A stretch of DNA of 64,000 nt from Varroa destructor (Eukaryota > Arthropoda > Arachnida > Mesostigmata > Varroidae): positions 26,657,341 to 26,721,340 of the forward strand of contig NW_019211456.1 of assembly GCF_002443255.2 (NCBI RefSeq). The letters are read 5' to 3'. Below, piece after piece: positions 48,599 through 62,666 of the stretch. Within the stretch, counting starts at the first letter, position 1. Each line of letters opens with the position of its first letter. Both the position numbers and the translations under genes were made by a program. The notes beneath the pieces were generated by a model, which was not told the DNA's origin, did not search any database, and saw only the letters and a program-made list of their open reading frames with translations.

Positions 48599-49003
48599 TC
48601 ACATACTTAATAACTGAGCCAATAAATCTAAAGTACGTGTCCGGACTTCAAAGGTTGATACCACCAACATGTAAGAAAACCACGTATCCAAACCGATATT
48701 TTTACAATATATATCAATGTAAACATAAAAATGCTCCAGAAGGATAATACGACCGGAAAAATAGATATGATTTAGCGACTTGAAGGAGGCCATATGCACA
48801 GCAGTGCATCGGTTTGCGCTTGCGATCGTACTGTTCTCATTGTGTTCATAGTTGGGATTTCTTCGAAATAACAACTTCAATGGCGCCCATAAACGCGGCT
48901 GTAGACGTAGTGGCTTGACAATGCATAGAATCTGCTTCAGGACTACTACTGAAGAATCTGCAAAGTAGATATGAAGGCCAGTGCAGCAGGTAGCCGTGTT
49001 CAA
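48599..49003 (-). CDS. 134-codon open frame ending at a donor-like motif (weak)
   Basis: The minus-strand frame ends at a TGA that lies within TAT|GTGAGC, a donor-like motif, so it could be an exon followed by an intron beginning near 48600. The translation has no recognised motif, is Leu/Tyr-rich, and its length is near the longest expected by chance. The adjacent 25-bp AT microsatellite would then be intronic. Confidence 0.13.
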   Translation of the reverse strand: MNTATCCTGLHIYFADSSVVVLKQILCIVKPLRLQPRLWAPLKLLFRRNPNYEHNENSTIASANRCTAVHMASFKSLNHIYFSGRIILLEHFYVYIDIYCKNIGLDTWFSYMLVVSTFEVRTRTLDLLAQLLSM

Positions 49004-51283
49004 ATGATGCGCCTCAAATTTTGCAGGCCATAATCATAAAATTTATTTCATAAGTACACCTCACTCGTAATTAATGCTTGTGACACAAGTGACAGTAATT
49101 ATCCCAGCAGATATTTAGTATACGATAAATGCGTCTGTTACTTCATATCAGGCCACCATATCTGCAGACAAGACCAGCATCCATCTAGTTGGCCCTTTTT
49201 ACAATAGCATGTATAGCCAGAAGCTAGATTCAGCGTAAACTACGCGCGGCGGATCAAATGGAAATGTCGCTAACCTTGTATATGAAATGGCGACCTTTTA
49301 AAAGTATCATTCGGAATTCTATTTGTTTGTATTGAGCCGTCGCCTCATTAGTGCATGTCCGCAGTAGATATAGGATCGGCATAGTAAACACTCAGAACTG
49401 TCTTTCACTTAAACTCTCGACCTGGTCACCTATCTAAAGCCAATATTTACCCTGTACATCACACGTCTTAAGGGCTTCCTAAAGTTACAAAAGTATAATG
49501 TACTGAATTGGACGTAACGCGTCAGAACGTCGTTCTATTGGATCTAAAGTCAACAAACAACCTAATAGTTTTTCAGTTATTCGTTAAAAAAAGTTTATCG
49601 AAATGACTAAGGCTTAAGCAGATTATAATTGAAATAGGGTATCTTTTTGTAGCTTTGCTCTAGCATAATTTTTTGGTATATGTTTTTTATTTTGACAGGA
49701 ACCACTAGCCTTATCATTTGACAAATCTTCATATATACGACAACATATACGTATATCTAAGTCCGCAATCCGACCATCGTATGGTAGCAGTAACTGGCTT
49801 TGCACCTGAAAAAGAAAATGAGCTAACTGCATACTAAGCTCAGGCACGGATTGGGCAATACAAATACTTAAGCACATTTTGTTGGGTGACAAGGGCAGTC
49901 GCACAAAGCAATGGATCGTAGAAGTTGAAACAATGATTTAGCTCGCCTTCGGATACTTAGCCGAAATTTCCTCAACTATATATATATTTAGGAGAAATTC
50001 CTCAATAATTAACGATTTTACGTGATAACGCTTTGATTGTTAGATCCGTTTCCTTAGAACTGGCTAGAAGTTCTGTCGAAGAGCTGAGGTGAATACATTT
50101 CCAGTGAACTTCGAATTCTATACTTCACACTTTTTTACTCTGATACCGCTATCTCTCATGCTGGCCAGTTTGAAGAATAGATTAGTCTCATTTTAGAAGA
50201 TCATATTGAACTTTTTGCTGTTATCAGCCATGATCTTGATTGGAAAGACGAGTTCGTGTTTTGACAAATAAAGCGTTCTTGAATCGGTCAGCATAAACAT
50301 GGAACAATTATGCAGATGTCTCGAAACCCGATTAGAACTGAAGTGTGTATCGTGGCAAGCCAGAGTTATATCCTACCATGTATCCTATCAGAGTTGTCAT
50401 ATTTGTAGCGTATTAGAAATATTGTTACGTTATCAGACCCAACCAAATAATGCTAAATTACGGACCAAGTCAACATATACTCAGCAAGCTCGTCGCATCG
50501 CCCCCTCCGTCCCATTTTGACCGTCTATGTGATGGTGATTTTTTTTCGATAATAATTAACACAAAGCGGAGGTAGCATAGTTTATTTTTATTTTATTAGT
50601 TTAAATTTTCCTTAAATAAACACTTGTCTACCTTCAACCTAATACAACTAAGCTATGATAAGGTATGTCGTTTTATAGAATTAATTAGCTAAATTTAGAT
50701 TTTATTTAAAAGGTGCAGCTGTTACAGTGAGGTTACGGTCCCCGCTCGCAATCGCTTTGATATATCTTTTAATGTTAGATTTATCGTAGACTTTTAAGAT
50801 CATTACCTTTGTCAACTATTTTGTATACTAATATGGTAAGAAATGGTGAGCAGCTCAACTCACGCATGGTTCAATATCAGCTGAACTATACTATTTTAAT
50901 GAAAAATTAGTTGTTTTAAAATAATCGTTTAATAGAGATGTCATGCTTTCGCTCGAGGTATCGAAGTACTATTTTTCAACGGTTAGACACACAGATCCGC
51001 ATGGCTTTTGTGAGGCCAAAAAATAAGCTAACATCCTTTTGAGGGCACTTCGTGCCACATCATGAGGTGTAGGCATTCGATACGGGCGTAGCTCTGTTCA
51101 TTTGATCCAGACTCTAGGAAAGATCGCTTTGGTTATGGCTTCTTAAATCGATGGTGACAATGAAATCTGTGGCTGTTATTTATATCAAAATTCAGTATGT
51201 TGAGAGTAGTTTTATCATGATACCTTCTGCAACGGCAGCCCTTCATGGAATCGGCCGACATTCGAAATAGTCTCAACCTTACG

Positions 51284-51296
51284 AAAAAAAAAAAAA
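51284..51296. repeat. Poly-A run, 13 nt
   Basis: Thirteen A after ACG and before CACT; no associated element seen. Confidence 0.95.
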
Positions 51297-51364
51297 CACT
51301 AGAACGTATTGGTGAAAGTAACTGTATGGTATGATTTGGTTTTGATAGCACAGCAAGACATCTT

Positions 51365-51393
51365 GACGTTTGAAGATCTAGAGACGTTTGAAG
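51365..51393 (+). repeat. Short direct duplication, period 18
   Basis: GACGTTTGAAG occurs at 51365-51375 and 51383-51393. Confidence 0.8.
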
Positions 51394-52948
51394 TCTTTAG
51401 ACGAAGTTTTTGGAAACAGCAATAATCTCAATTTGATAAAATGTAATGCTCCTTTTAGTCAGAAAGGCGCACGGTCTTGCGTATCTAAAGGGATATTTCA
51501 TGTGCCTGCGTTTATATTTCATTATAATAGCACCGCTGCCTATGTAAGCAGTGAAAAATTATCAAGAAGTTACCTGATTTGTTGAAATAATTTTAACTTT
51601 ACATTTACGAAACATTTTTTTCTTATTTTTATGTGTACCAAGTTGAAATGACCTTTTCTCTTACGGCGAAAGCAGTTTGTAGATTGTTGCGTTACCTCGT
51701 TCGTTTATTCCAGTGAGTTTGTGAGAGTAGAATATTTTTTTAATTGAACAGGCGCATCTACGGTTTACTATCAGAGGATTCGTGAGAACGTCACCGTCAT
51801 ATGCTTCATCAATAGTATAATTAGCCAGTTTTTTTTAATGAAAAACACAGTAATCGTACGGTAGATACAGCAGACGACGGAAAATTCGTAGCTATAGCAA
51901 ACGAGTGATTATTGGATATTTGAGAGCTAAGTTGACAATCTTAATAAGTTTCATGTGAGAACGGGCGAAAGATACATTTCTAGATTAGCGGCAAGGTGCC
52001 TCAAGTCTCTTTGTAAAAAATAGCAATTGCTTCAGTAAAGCGTCTTGTTACTGGGTTGTTGATAGAATCCATTGACGATCAAATAGTTTAGAACTTTTTG
52101 CTGAGGCCTACTGAGAATTAATAGCGCTTCCAAAGGTCTAAATAACAGTCTAGTTATAGACTGGCACAAAGCCTCGGTGTGTCAAAAATCGCCATATGTT
52201 TTGTCAGCGTTTCAGGGATCACCCAGTAACTTCGAAAGCAACAGCAATTCTTTTTAAGGTTTGCTTACTCAGGCTAGCTTTATAGGCGTCCTTTGAATAC
52301 AATACTGCTCTGATAAGGAATCGCTGAGAAAGTTCTCATGCTCAGAAAATTCCCTCAACAACCAAACCGTATATCTGCGGCGTGCCAATAGGTGTAACCA
52401 TAGCTCTGGTTCCGATTTGGATTTTAACTTCAAAGTTCTCTTATTGAAATGAACATTATCGCGATAAAAGTTCTCCTATTTAAAACGAAAAGTACTACTA
52501 CTGATTCGTCGTGACAAATGATTCTCGCAACGCTTTATTTTGTATCGAAGTTCCCTTATCTTTTGAAGGGTAATTACACGGGTATGTGGACCAGCATTGT
52601 CATGGTGGAAGACAACTCACTAGCCCTCCCTAGTTAATCTTTTCAATAGATTGTTACTAATTGTTAAAAGTACAGGTTCGAATCAATGTCAGGTGGTAAC
52701 TAGTCATAACGATGCATTACCCTCTCCGATCCATTTTACCATGACCTTCTGTCATGTCAACCTGGACCCTGTCACAAATTATTGTGTTTGCTCTTCTCTT
52801 TACCTATACGTCATTGCTGTATGTGATTCACGTTTTATCAACGGTGACCAGTCACGCTAGAAAAAGCTTGCGTCTGTATAATGGGTTACGATCGAATCAA
52901 CTATTTTGCACCTAAGGAATTGTTAGAAAAGCTTTGCAATTGTGGCTG

Positions 52949-52979
52949 GAAATATCGTCGCTCTGTCTGAAATATCGTC
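52949..52979 (+). repeat. Short direct duplication, period 20
   Basis: GAAATATCGTC occurs at 52949-52959 and 52969-52979. Confidence 0.8.
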
Positions 52980-53348
52980 TCAGTTCGAGATTATATAGGT
53001 CAAATGTTATGATTCATCTATTATCAATCCGCATAAAGTCGAATTTTAAACTGTACATATACTAGCACATCTTCGTTTCATTGCATTTTGTAGCAGTAAT
53101 AATGGGTGTGCATAAACGTACTGATTTCTAAAAGTCCATTGTTATTATACATGATTCAGGTACAAATAGTTATTAGGATAAATTCGTATCCACAGTTATG
53201 ATCATCCTAAATCCGGTGCATATATTATTTTAACCCATTGATGCATCATGCCCAAAAAATCGTCAAATGTACAGTTAAAAGCAGCCACATCTGACAAGCT
53301 CTTTATGACAGACACATGAGGTATAGCGAGTGCGAAAATTCACTTGAC

Positions 53349-53369
53349 ATATATATATATATATATATA
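53349..53369. repeat. AT microsatellite, 21 nt
   Basis: Uninterrupted alternating AT, ending at CGTAGAGG. Confidence 0.95.
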
Positions 53370-56300
53370 CGTAGAGGCGTTCCATTAAGTTAAGTTGTAC
53401 TCTTGAGGTTACTTTGTTGTTTCAACTTCTCCTTGAAATTAGGACCGACGGCGCCCGGCTACACCTATGGTTTCGACCATATGTGACAGCCCATATAGCT
53501 CCACCTTCTTTCATACACATATGTTCATATATGCATTATCGCTGGCCAAAAAACTATCGATAAAACTTTAGGCGTTTGTCGGGGCCGTGATGAACTTTTT
53601 GGCGGCACACTTTCTGCTATCCACAAGGCGATTTGAGAACACTTGAACGTGCGCGTTGTATGTATTTTCTACTGAGTGGTTTCGACGAAAGCAGAGTATT
53701 TGTTGACCAGCTCGACCTGTGTTGAGTTTTTTGGATTTGATCTTTATGTATATACATCTATAAACCATCTTAAAATCTATTTTGCCATGTTTTTTTAGAT
53801 TCTCGACAAACAATTCCTTTTGGTAAGCTATCATTGATTGAGGCTAGTTGACATGATCTCAAAAATTAGATCTTTTCTCGTTGCTCTAAATGGCAACTTA
53901 CGGTATCTTAAGTTAGTGTTAAACGCTCATAGCACGAGGATGCAAAACACCACATAATATAATATTACATTATCAAATATCTGTCGAAGTTGACTATTAG
54001 TTAAAAAATAAATTTAACATGAAATTATTTTTAAAGGTATTTTTACCGAGAAGGTTAGACTCTTTCGAGTAATCACCATGTATTTATCCGACATCGCTCC
54101 TCGTATTCGCTCAGAATTTTCGGTTACAAATCATTGAACTTAGACAACTAGGAAAGAGCCATCGATACATCACAAAGTCTTCTTCAGACCGTTGTTGTTA
54201 AAAAGAAAAACGCTGATTATGACACTTGGATTTCAGAATCATTTTTCGTGTCAATTAAGAATGGGTTCTACGATCGTCCCAAGGTCTACGTTGGGTTTTT
54301 CAGCAATATCATTCCATATGAAATCGGCGTCTATTTTGTTTCAATACATAATGACTTCGTTATTGACGACTGATACCGACCCACTCAATTCTGGGCAGCA
54401 TTAGGTTATATGTCGGATTCTGGAATAACATGAATTAACTGCTGTACACGAATTATCTATTTGTTAAACTTTATCAGGATGGCATGCGCGCAAGATAAAC
54501 TGGGCATTTTTTCATCTCACAGAGTGTTCGCCTATAGCCTCGATAACGACTAGGTTACAAGTACTCTTATATGTATAAATAGATTGTCATCATATTGAAT
54601 TCAATGGACATCAAAAGGATGCCTCGCTGGATTGAAATAAAGTTCCTAGTCGGCTGATTTGATGTCTAATTTCGCATAATTAAACCTCTTTTACGGCGCC
54701 TACTAACTCTGAGCCAAATTACTTATAAAATAAACAGGCATCCAAAAAATTTAACGGTACATTGAGCCTTTTAATACGCCCACAGATAAACACAGACGTA
54801 CAGAATAGATCCCCTAACGAGTGCATTCACGCATTGTTTGCAAAGTTGGTCATTGCAAATATTTTCCGTTTATTCGTTAGAGGTGTGCTTACCGCCCAGC
54901 CCAACGCTTATCCATCTAAAATTGCAGAAAGTGGCTATTGCGCCGTCAACTAGTATTCATAGCTGAAGTAGACAAAGCTTCTAGTTATTTAATTACTCGT
55001 AAGGATCAGAAGCCAATTCGTTTCGTTGCCGAGAAAAACGACTGTTATTATTTTCGAAGTAATTCATCCGTTATTTTCCGCTAAGAATTTCTCTATTCAT
55101 GTTCCCCTATTTATTTTGTAGTATGTTACAATATTTTCCCAAGCCACCGAACATTTTATCCAATATGTAGCAGACCCCTTAAGCTAATTCCAGCGATACT
55201 CGTAAGGGTCCAAAGGAAAATTGTCATATGCCGCTAAGCTTTCTCTAAGCGAATTATGCACAAGATTACTGTAATCACCCCGAAGTTATTAAGTTATGTC
55301 GTTATCAATGCGCCGAACGTGTTTAGTTTTGAAATAAGGCTTCCCTATGTAAATTTTTTTTCCAGTGATTGATGGCTTCTTTCAGCCGCAAGTCGTAAAT
55401 ATTGATATGAAAGTACACAGCTGATAATTTTATCTAGTCATTTTGCCATCACTGTGCAGAGTTACGAGTTTTTGCTTATAAATGAAACCTTGGCCTAAAT
55501 CATAGTTCTTCAGGTTTGGTAAAAGAGCTGCAGAGCCGTCTCTTAGTAGTCGATTTTCAGGCTCAAGAAAGTGCCGTTAACGATAAAATATAATTTTTAA
55601 TGTCTATTCACGCGGGCTGACGTTGTTCCGTAGTGGATTCATAGCAAAGCTTCACTCCCACACAAAAAATCACAGGATTTTTTTGTCTCGACAATAATTC
55701 AGGTCATTCCCACAAAATTTCATGTGAAAGTTCGACGCGTACGTACATAAAGATGTATACTGCAGGGTTCTCGGGATGAATTAAGACAAAATTACTGTCG
55801 CTTTTTTATAAACTTCATCCATAGAAAAAGGGATATTTAAGTGAAATATATCGTATGACGGACGGGTACATTGCCAACAGACGCGTCCATTGTAACTGCC
55901 ATTTGTATCGATCTGAAGCTTCTGATTCGAGATCTTAGCCGTTTACACATGATTAAAATTTTCTTCGCTAAATTCGCAAATAATTTTCTAATTGAACTCA
56001 TGAACGTTTTTGCGGCTCTTCCTCGAGACCTTATTTCGAAGTTTGACGTAAGCACGTTATATACCGTTATGTAATTTTGGACTGCTATACTATTCAAAAA
56101 CCTTTCGGTGGCTCTGTCTCATTGAGTTGGTGCTGAAACACGTAAGGTCTTTTGTTCAATACAACCTTAATCCGCGGTTTGGTAACAGCCTACACAGTAT
56201 CCCACAACATTTTCTTTACAGCGGCTTCAACTTTACGAAAAAGGAGCGACGACCTGATGCCGTCCCTTTTGAATTCATGTTGCTCAAGATATGTTCGCAC

Positions 56301-58380
56301 ATTAGCCAAATTCAAAAATGTCCTCTAAAATAGCGGAATCAGCGTCCACTTTCGAAATCTGTTTTTGTATCAGCAAATAAGTTTGACACACACGCACTCA
56401 TACCCATCGAAATTTTCTACAATTTCTAAAAAACAACCTCTAAAGCGAAGCTCTTAATACACATATACTTGCGTAATCTGGGCCCCCTCACAAATCGATT
56501 TCGGGACTGAACTTAGCGGTGTTTTTGAAATTAACTAGCGTGAGTATACTTCCCCCTAGATCGAGTACGTACGATTGATTGGTGCATGGTATATTCCACT
56601 ATAAGTAACGGAGGTATGTTAAACTAACTCTAGCCGTAAAATACCTTCTGAAAACTAAGTAATCAGTTTGCGTATACCTTATCGCTGCCGCGATTGTTAA
56701 AATAAATAGCCGCTGAATCGGTAAACCCAAAGCATAAGCGATGAGCGTACTCTTACGAAAGTGTTTCTATTTAATTATTAGTTATTTTCGGTGCCTATTC
56801 ACAAGGCAAACATTATGTACAAGCTAGATTTCCGTTCGACAAACAAACGCTTCTAAAATACACATTTTTGCCATAACGCCTGTCTCAACCGTTCGTCCGC
56901 AACTCCACTAGGTGTGAGTGACAAAAATGCATTGAAGTCAATAGCCTTAAAAGCCAAATATATCTCTGTAGTAAATCACATAATCCCATCGTCTTTTTCT
57001 ATCTAAAGGTTCTATATACAGATATATTCTAAAGACTATCCGATATTGTTGGGTCAATCTGATCTTACATCCTGAGCAAAGAGCTAACTGCCATTATCTA
57101 GCTGACGTCATACGCCTACTGCCCTTCGAAGAGGCTTTCTATAAAGGGTTATCATATTCATGCCTGACTCGAGGTACACGTTTTGTCTAACGACCGTACA
57201 GTGGTATAGGCATTAAGCACAGCTTTATAGCGATTTCAATGGCAGCAGCAATGAAATCTGCTACACAGTGTTGTCGATTTCATAAAGCTATTGCAGGGAA
57301 GTCATCTATTACTACGATGAAAACAACTACGTTCCAAATTGCTAAAACGAAGGCCATACAGTAAGCAGAAAAATATGGACCTTTGAGCTTTCTTCGGCCA
57401 CCGCTGGGTCGCATGTAGAAATATTAGCTACATATGACGTACCTAAAAATATCGCCCACCTAGCCCGTACTATCTTACCAAATCACTGTCCTAATGCCCA
57501 ATACGTCCTTTTGCGATAAAAATTTGAAAGCCGGATATTCCGTGGGCCACACAAAATGGGATTCAGCCACTAGACTGTGAAGATGTATAAAAAAAAAGAC
57601 TGCAGTAAATCTAATTTCGTCCTACTCAACGAAAAAAAGCTCCCTAAATTATGGGTCACCCCTTTTTCTAGTCCCGCCCTAACTTAGATCATGATTTACA
57701 ACTATTTTTGTATTACTTCGGGTACTGGCCTGCAGGGACTGACGGTTTTGTCCATAAGGAAGACAACCATGCCTTGAACTCTAATGCCTCTTTTTCTTTT
57801 TTTCTTTCCGTAGAATGTATCAAATGTTTGCCTCCTAATCCTTTTTAGCTCTACCTTTTGTCACATTGTCAGCCCCAAAAGCCTCCTTGCGGCTTTTCAC
57901 TGGTCCGCTGAACTCAGCATTCCTTCAACGGTGCTCTTCACAGATGGTTTCCTCACAGTACCTTCGTGCGTTTTTCTAGTTTCTCGTAGAGAGCTTATGC
58001 AAAGTGCTCTGTTCCATCCGGTTCTCCATCGATGCATAGGGAGCCAGGACTTACTTCAGTCTTCATGACCTTAATTAGATATGACTAGGACTGATTGTGA
58101 TCGATCAGTACCTGGGTAACACAATAAGATATGAGACATCCGTGTCCACCAAGCCACGCCCGGACAAAAAGATCGGGTTTATTTGACGGGCAGCTCCGGG
58201 TGACTGTCCTGAGTCAACTCGGTTTGCCACTTTTGCAGCCCGTCTTGTCATGGTAAGATCACGGCCTTCATCAACAGCGCACTCCACACTATTACCCAGT
58301 AGAAGATCTAGGGTGTTATTTTGGATAATACTAAAGCAACCTCTGTTGATACAGTGTATACGCTCGAGTAGCAATGCCCC

Positions 58381-58460
58381 CTGGAGTTGACCTTAGACTG
58401 TGCCTATTACTTCTGCTACTGACTGGCAAGCATATGTTACCCACTAAGCTAGAACTTTCA
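58381..58460 (-). repeat. tRNA-derived SINE relic, minus strand, proximal of two
   Basis: On the minus strand a perfect A box TAGCTTAGTGG (plus 58441-58451) is followed by GTAACATATGCTTGCCAGTC. About 40 bases further on is a decayed B box, AGGTCAACTCC (plus 58383-58393). The arrangement and spacing match a tRNA-derived Pol III promoter, but the cloverleaf is not intact. Confidence 0.5.
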
Positions 58461-58499
58461 GCCTCTCTATTTCGAGCTTTACGGAGCATTCCATCAAAA

Positions 58500-58567
58500 C
58501 TTTTCTAAACCACCTCAAGTGTCCTTAAGCTTAGCAGGCAAATGCATTACCACTGTGCCATTACGGA
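58500..58567 (-). repeat. tRNA-derived SINE relic, minus strand, distal of two
   Basis: A box TGGCACAGTGG (plus 58550-58560) is followed by TAATGCATTTGCCTGCTAAG, close to the CTTGCCTGCTAAACTT of the relic at 7131-7206. The B box downstream is not recognisable. It lies about 90 bases from the other relic in the same orientation. Confidence 0.45.
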
Positions 58568-59613
58568 AACCAATTTGCAATCTGTATTATGTATTACTCC
58601 ACTTTAGAATCAACCAAAGTTCCCTGGCAAATCAGCAGCGTATATTTAGACCTTCATACAGCTGTTATACAAACTAATTTTTAGCTGACAAAATAATAGA
58701 CTTAAAGGGGTAAACGCTCGAATTTAAATAACACGCAATGAAACTAAACAGATAGCAAAATTCTGAGCAAAGACGCTAAGGTTATTACGACAATTTAAGT
58801 TCATTTGAGTCTACCTTTCTATCAACCCGCACATTCGTAAAATATACTGCCGCAATGTATTGTGTTTGCCAATAGGATTTTTCCACGACGTGTTGCTTTT
58901 AAAACAGCATATTTAAGCTATACAGTAAGCCATATATTTTACCATTTATTTAACTTGTATCGGTATATAACACCGGAAATTGGACTAGGTCTTTAGCAAT
59001 GGCCGAGAATAGTCTGAACGGCTTTCCCGAGTGATAAGTATGAACTATGAATAACAGTTGCTTCCGTAACTTCCGCGTCCTCCGTCTTATACTTACAAGA
59101 CCTCAACCTATGAAGTTTCTGAAGCATAGAGAATTCTTGTCAGAAAATTCATCCATTGCGAATATTTTCACTTACTCTGATGTAATTGTGGAAGCGAGAC
59201 ATTGTCGGTAGGGAAGCTTGCACTTTGATTTTAAGAATCCGATCCGGCTGTTAGTTAAAAAGCATTCTTCGGGCGCTTGTGCTCAAGTCCCAGTGTGCCG
59301 CGTGAACGGCCTGAGATTCTAGGCGTTCACAGGGATTAAATTGGGTAATAAGTATTAAAAGTTTTTTGAAAAATTCTCCTCTACCACTTCTTTTTTCGTA
59401 CTATGTACCTCTGACACATTGTTCGGAAGGGCTTTTACTGCTCTATCAGCGTATTATAACGAGGTGGTATTATAAGTCCGAAATAACTAGGAATAATCCC
59501 TCCGAGAAGGGTGTGCAAGGTGAAAAGAAAACATCGTTAACGACTGCATGTGTCATGGTTTACATAAAAACATGGAGCTTATGTACCTCATCAACTCTTT
59601 AAATTCAATAAGC

Positions 59614-59635
59614 CGTAATTCATTCAAGAATTACG
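59614..59635. repeat. 8-bp hairpin, 6-nt loop
   Basis: CGTAATTC (59614-59621) pairs with GAATTACG (59628-59635) across ATTCAA. No T-run follows. Chance is possible. Confidence 0.7.
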
Positions 59636-62634
59636 ACTGGGCATTGCACGTTACCATCTCGCCCGGTATCGAGCGTCACGTTATTTGCGTTCGTTGGTTA
59701 GTCACACATCTGTAATGCATCGAATATATTCCCTCTAGCTTAAGTACGCGCCTAAAAACGTGGAGCGCAATTTTTACTTGCAGCTATAGGACTCACGTCC
59801 GTATCAGCGCTGCTATCGTTGTAGATATCGTATAGTTTTAAAGTGAATTGATGTACAGCTGTTTGCGTCGGCCGAGTGTGTGGACAGTTCGAGCTTTACG
59901 GTTAGTCGGAAATGGTAGCACCTATATGACGACAGCATGTATATGTGCAAAACCTACTTGAAAACTCGCTTCCTATTCACCATGATGATAATTCGAGTAG
60001 CTTCTCTGTCGTGTCACGCTATCTCTTGACCAGCGTTTGTGAATAGATGTACTATGTGATGCTTTCCTCTTCTACTGTCGTATTCTTGTATATTATCCAT
60101 TGGTAATATACGAAGCAGCCCTTTATTTTACAGACGATACTGGTAATCACATACCAGTCTGTTTTATCTATTTGGATCCGGGATATCTTGAAAAGGGCTT
60201 TCAACGGTGGTGCGGCCGGTAGGCCTTGCGTGACCAAAAATCACAGTAGTGAAGACCTGATCTCTCATAATATACGACAAAAATATCTTAACAATTTGCA
60301 TTGCACGCGCTAGCTTATATCGAGCGATGCGTCGTGCCTTGTAAATGCGCCGTGGTGCAAACGATAAATTTGGGAGAAAAGGGTTACATCAACACACTTA
60401 TTTATAATGTCTAAGAAACTGTTTGGCTCGAGTACTGTAAATCTTTGTTGGATTAATTAACTTTTGCGAATGGTCTTGTAATGAGCCATCCATTAGGTTT
60501 ATAGTTGATTGGATTTCTCTATCTTACACGTAGTGAAAACACAAATAACACAGCATGAGGCCTAGATCATCCCCTAAACTACAATCGTAATTTTCCAGTT
60601 GGTCTCTAAATATGCAGCTATATAATGTGAACCACAGCTACAGGTTCGCACCGCCTAGCTAAATCTAAAGCTAACTTTATACAATATCGAGGCAGATAAG
60701 ATGTCAGAGAAAATACACTTTTGAGCAACTGTGTACAAGCGGTACATCATAGTTTGTCATCACAAACCATATGTTTCTAGATAACAAACACTTATCTTTG
60801 GGCACACTAATATGTATGATCAAAAATGATCGTGTCCTATAGATACAGCATCTCAAAGCCTCTTGGGTGTAGAGAAAACTCAATGCCATTTAAGCCAAAC
60901 TGGCAAGTTTTCTTATTACCATAAGCCCATATAAATTCCAATTTGTATTTTGTTTGATCTATTGACAGAAAAAAAAAACTTCATCCTTCTTATTGTCAGT
61001 GATAAGAATGACATACGATCTGTATGTGCTAAACACAGGTTGGGGTCTCTTTCTGCCTCAGAAACTGAGTTTGGCTTCAAGCCATGGCGGCTGACTAGTA
61101 GTTTTTGAACAGCGAATTCGATGTCAGAAGACAGCGGTAATCGATTGAAGACAGGTTAAAGAATAATATATGTGAAGAGGCTCCTACAAGAAGAGGTAAA
61201 ATATAAATAGATCCTTTTGACGTATTCGAGTGGATAGGCGTGATGTGCTACTGCTTTCATTGATAGAGCCGTTAAACGCGATAAACATATCGTAAGTTTA
61301 TATCGTTCAAAAATAAAGCTGCGATATAGTCATTGTGATTTGTAAAACTTTCTTTAGCAGTAACTCAGCATGTTGGCTTTGGCTTAGAAAAATTATCGCT
61401 GAATTAGCAAAAACACGCTTAAGGCTACATGATTTTATCTATGGTCAGATATGGAGGACCAACCCTCCACCTACGTGCAAAGTGGCCAATTTGAGAATAT
61501 TTAAATTTTTACAAAAAAATCGAATAAATGGCGTACCTTTCACACGATGAACAATGACTGCACACTAAATTTACTAGTCGGGATTTGATGTAACATAAAA
61601 CAGAATAACCATATATAATAATAATATAATGCCAATTCTTTAAAAGCTCAACTCTTAGGTCTATTATAGAAACTTTTTATGAAATAAATCAAAACACTTT
61701 TGGGATATACAGTAATTTGGCACGAAAGGCGAAACATTCTATTAACGCCGGTAGCATTATCTATCATTTTGTTTGTGGTATAGTTTTAGCTCTACGAGTC
61801 CGTCCGTTGAATCCGTAATTTTTTACGGTTCGGGTTATCGACTCGGCATCAAGCTGTTTATCAGCCTCGTTCCTTTGTGAACACATGCATCTCTCGTGCA
61901 CCTGTCGTTGCTCGTTAGTCAGTCACTTATAGCTCAGAACTTCAAGTACGGACAACTTGTGTCTTTACGGATTACAGTCATTAGAAGTTCTTGTCCTTTT
62001 TGATAAATAAGACCATGCCAACATGCCGATCGCGTATAACGTATCTAAAGTTTGGTGCAGGTGTTTATTGTACGTATATGTGAGCTCATTAACAACCGCG
62101 TCCTTCGAATCTGTAGGGAAGTAACCCAGTTGATAGACAAAGAGAGATTTATTGACAAATTCCCAAACTGTGACAGGAGTCGCGTACTTTTCTGAAAATC
62201 CACGCAGATCTATGACAGTGTCAAAAATTACCTGATAAAGTGCTGGATGTATTAAAAAATTATCATCATGACTTTTGTCAGCATAAATTCACTGAATTTT
62301 TGTTTTTCGTTCAAGCAATTGGCCCCAAATGACAACTTTTCATAATGGCAGGTGTTAAAAAACCTTTTGATGGCGTATAATATTAATCAAAAGAATTACA
62401 ATAAAGCTGTTCTTCGTTATGGTCTATGTCAAAGTTGCACTTGCAAAATTTCTCTGACACTTACTAAAATACATTGACAATCTTATACTTAACAACAATA
62501 TATGTTTGATAAGGAAAATCTGCTGGAAATAATTTTCTGCTGCGCTCCTCTTAAGCGGGTTAGCTACGCTTTCCCTTAACGGATGTAATTGAATTTAATC
62601 TACTGCGAGAATTTTAATAAGGCTAGTAATATTA

Positions 62635-62666
62635 TAGCAAATAGGAAATTTTTAGCAAATAGGAAA
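62635..62666 (+). repeat. Short direct duplication, period 18
   Basis: TAGCAAATAGGAAA occurs at 62635-62648 and 62653-62666; the second copy runs into an A tract. Confidence 0.85.

Larger units (their letters stand above)
49004..58380. other. Long unassigned AT-rich tract
   Basis: More than 9 kb with no frame above noise, no RNA gene and no SINE copy recognised. Minor structures only: A13 at 51284, duplications at 51365 and 52949, the AT tract at 53349 and low-complexity pyrimidine stretches near 57785. Confidence 0.5.
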
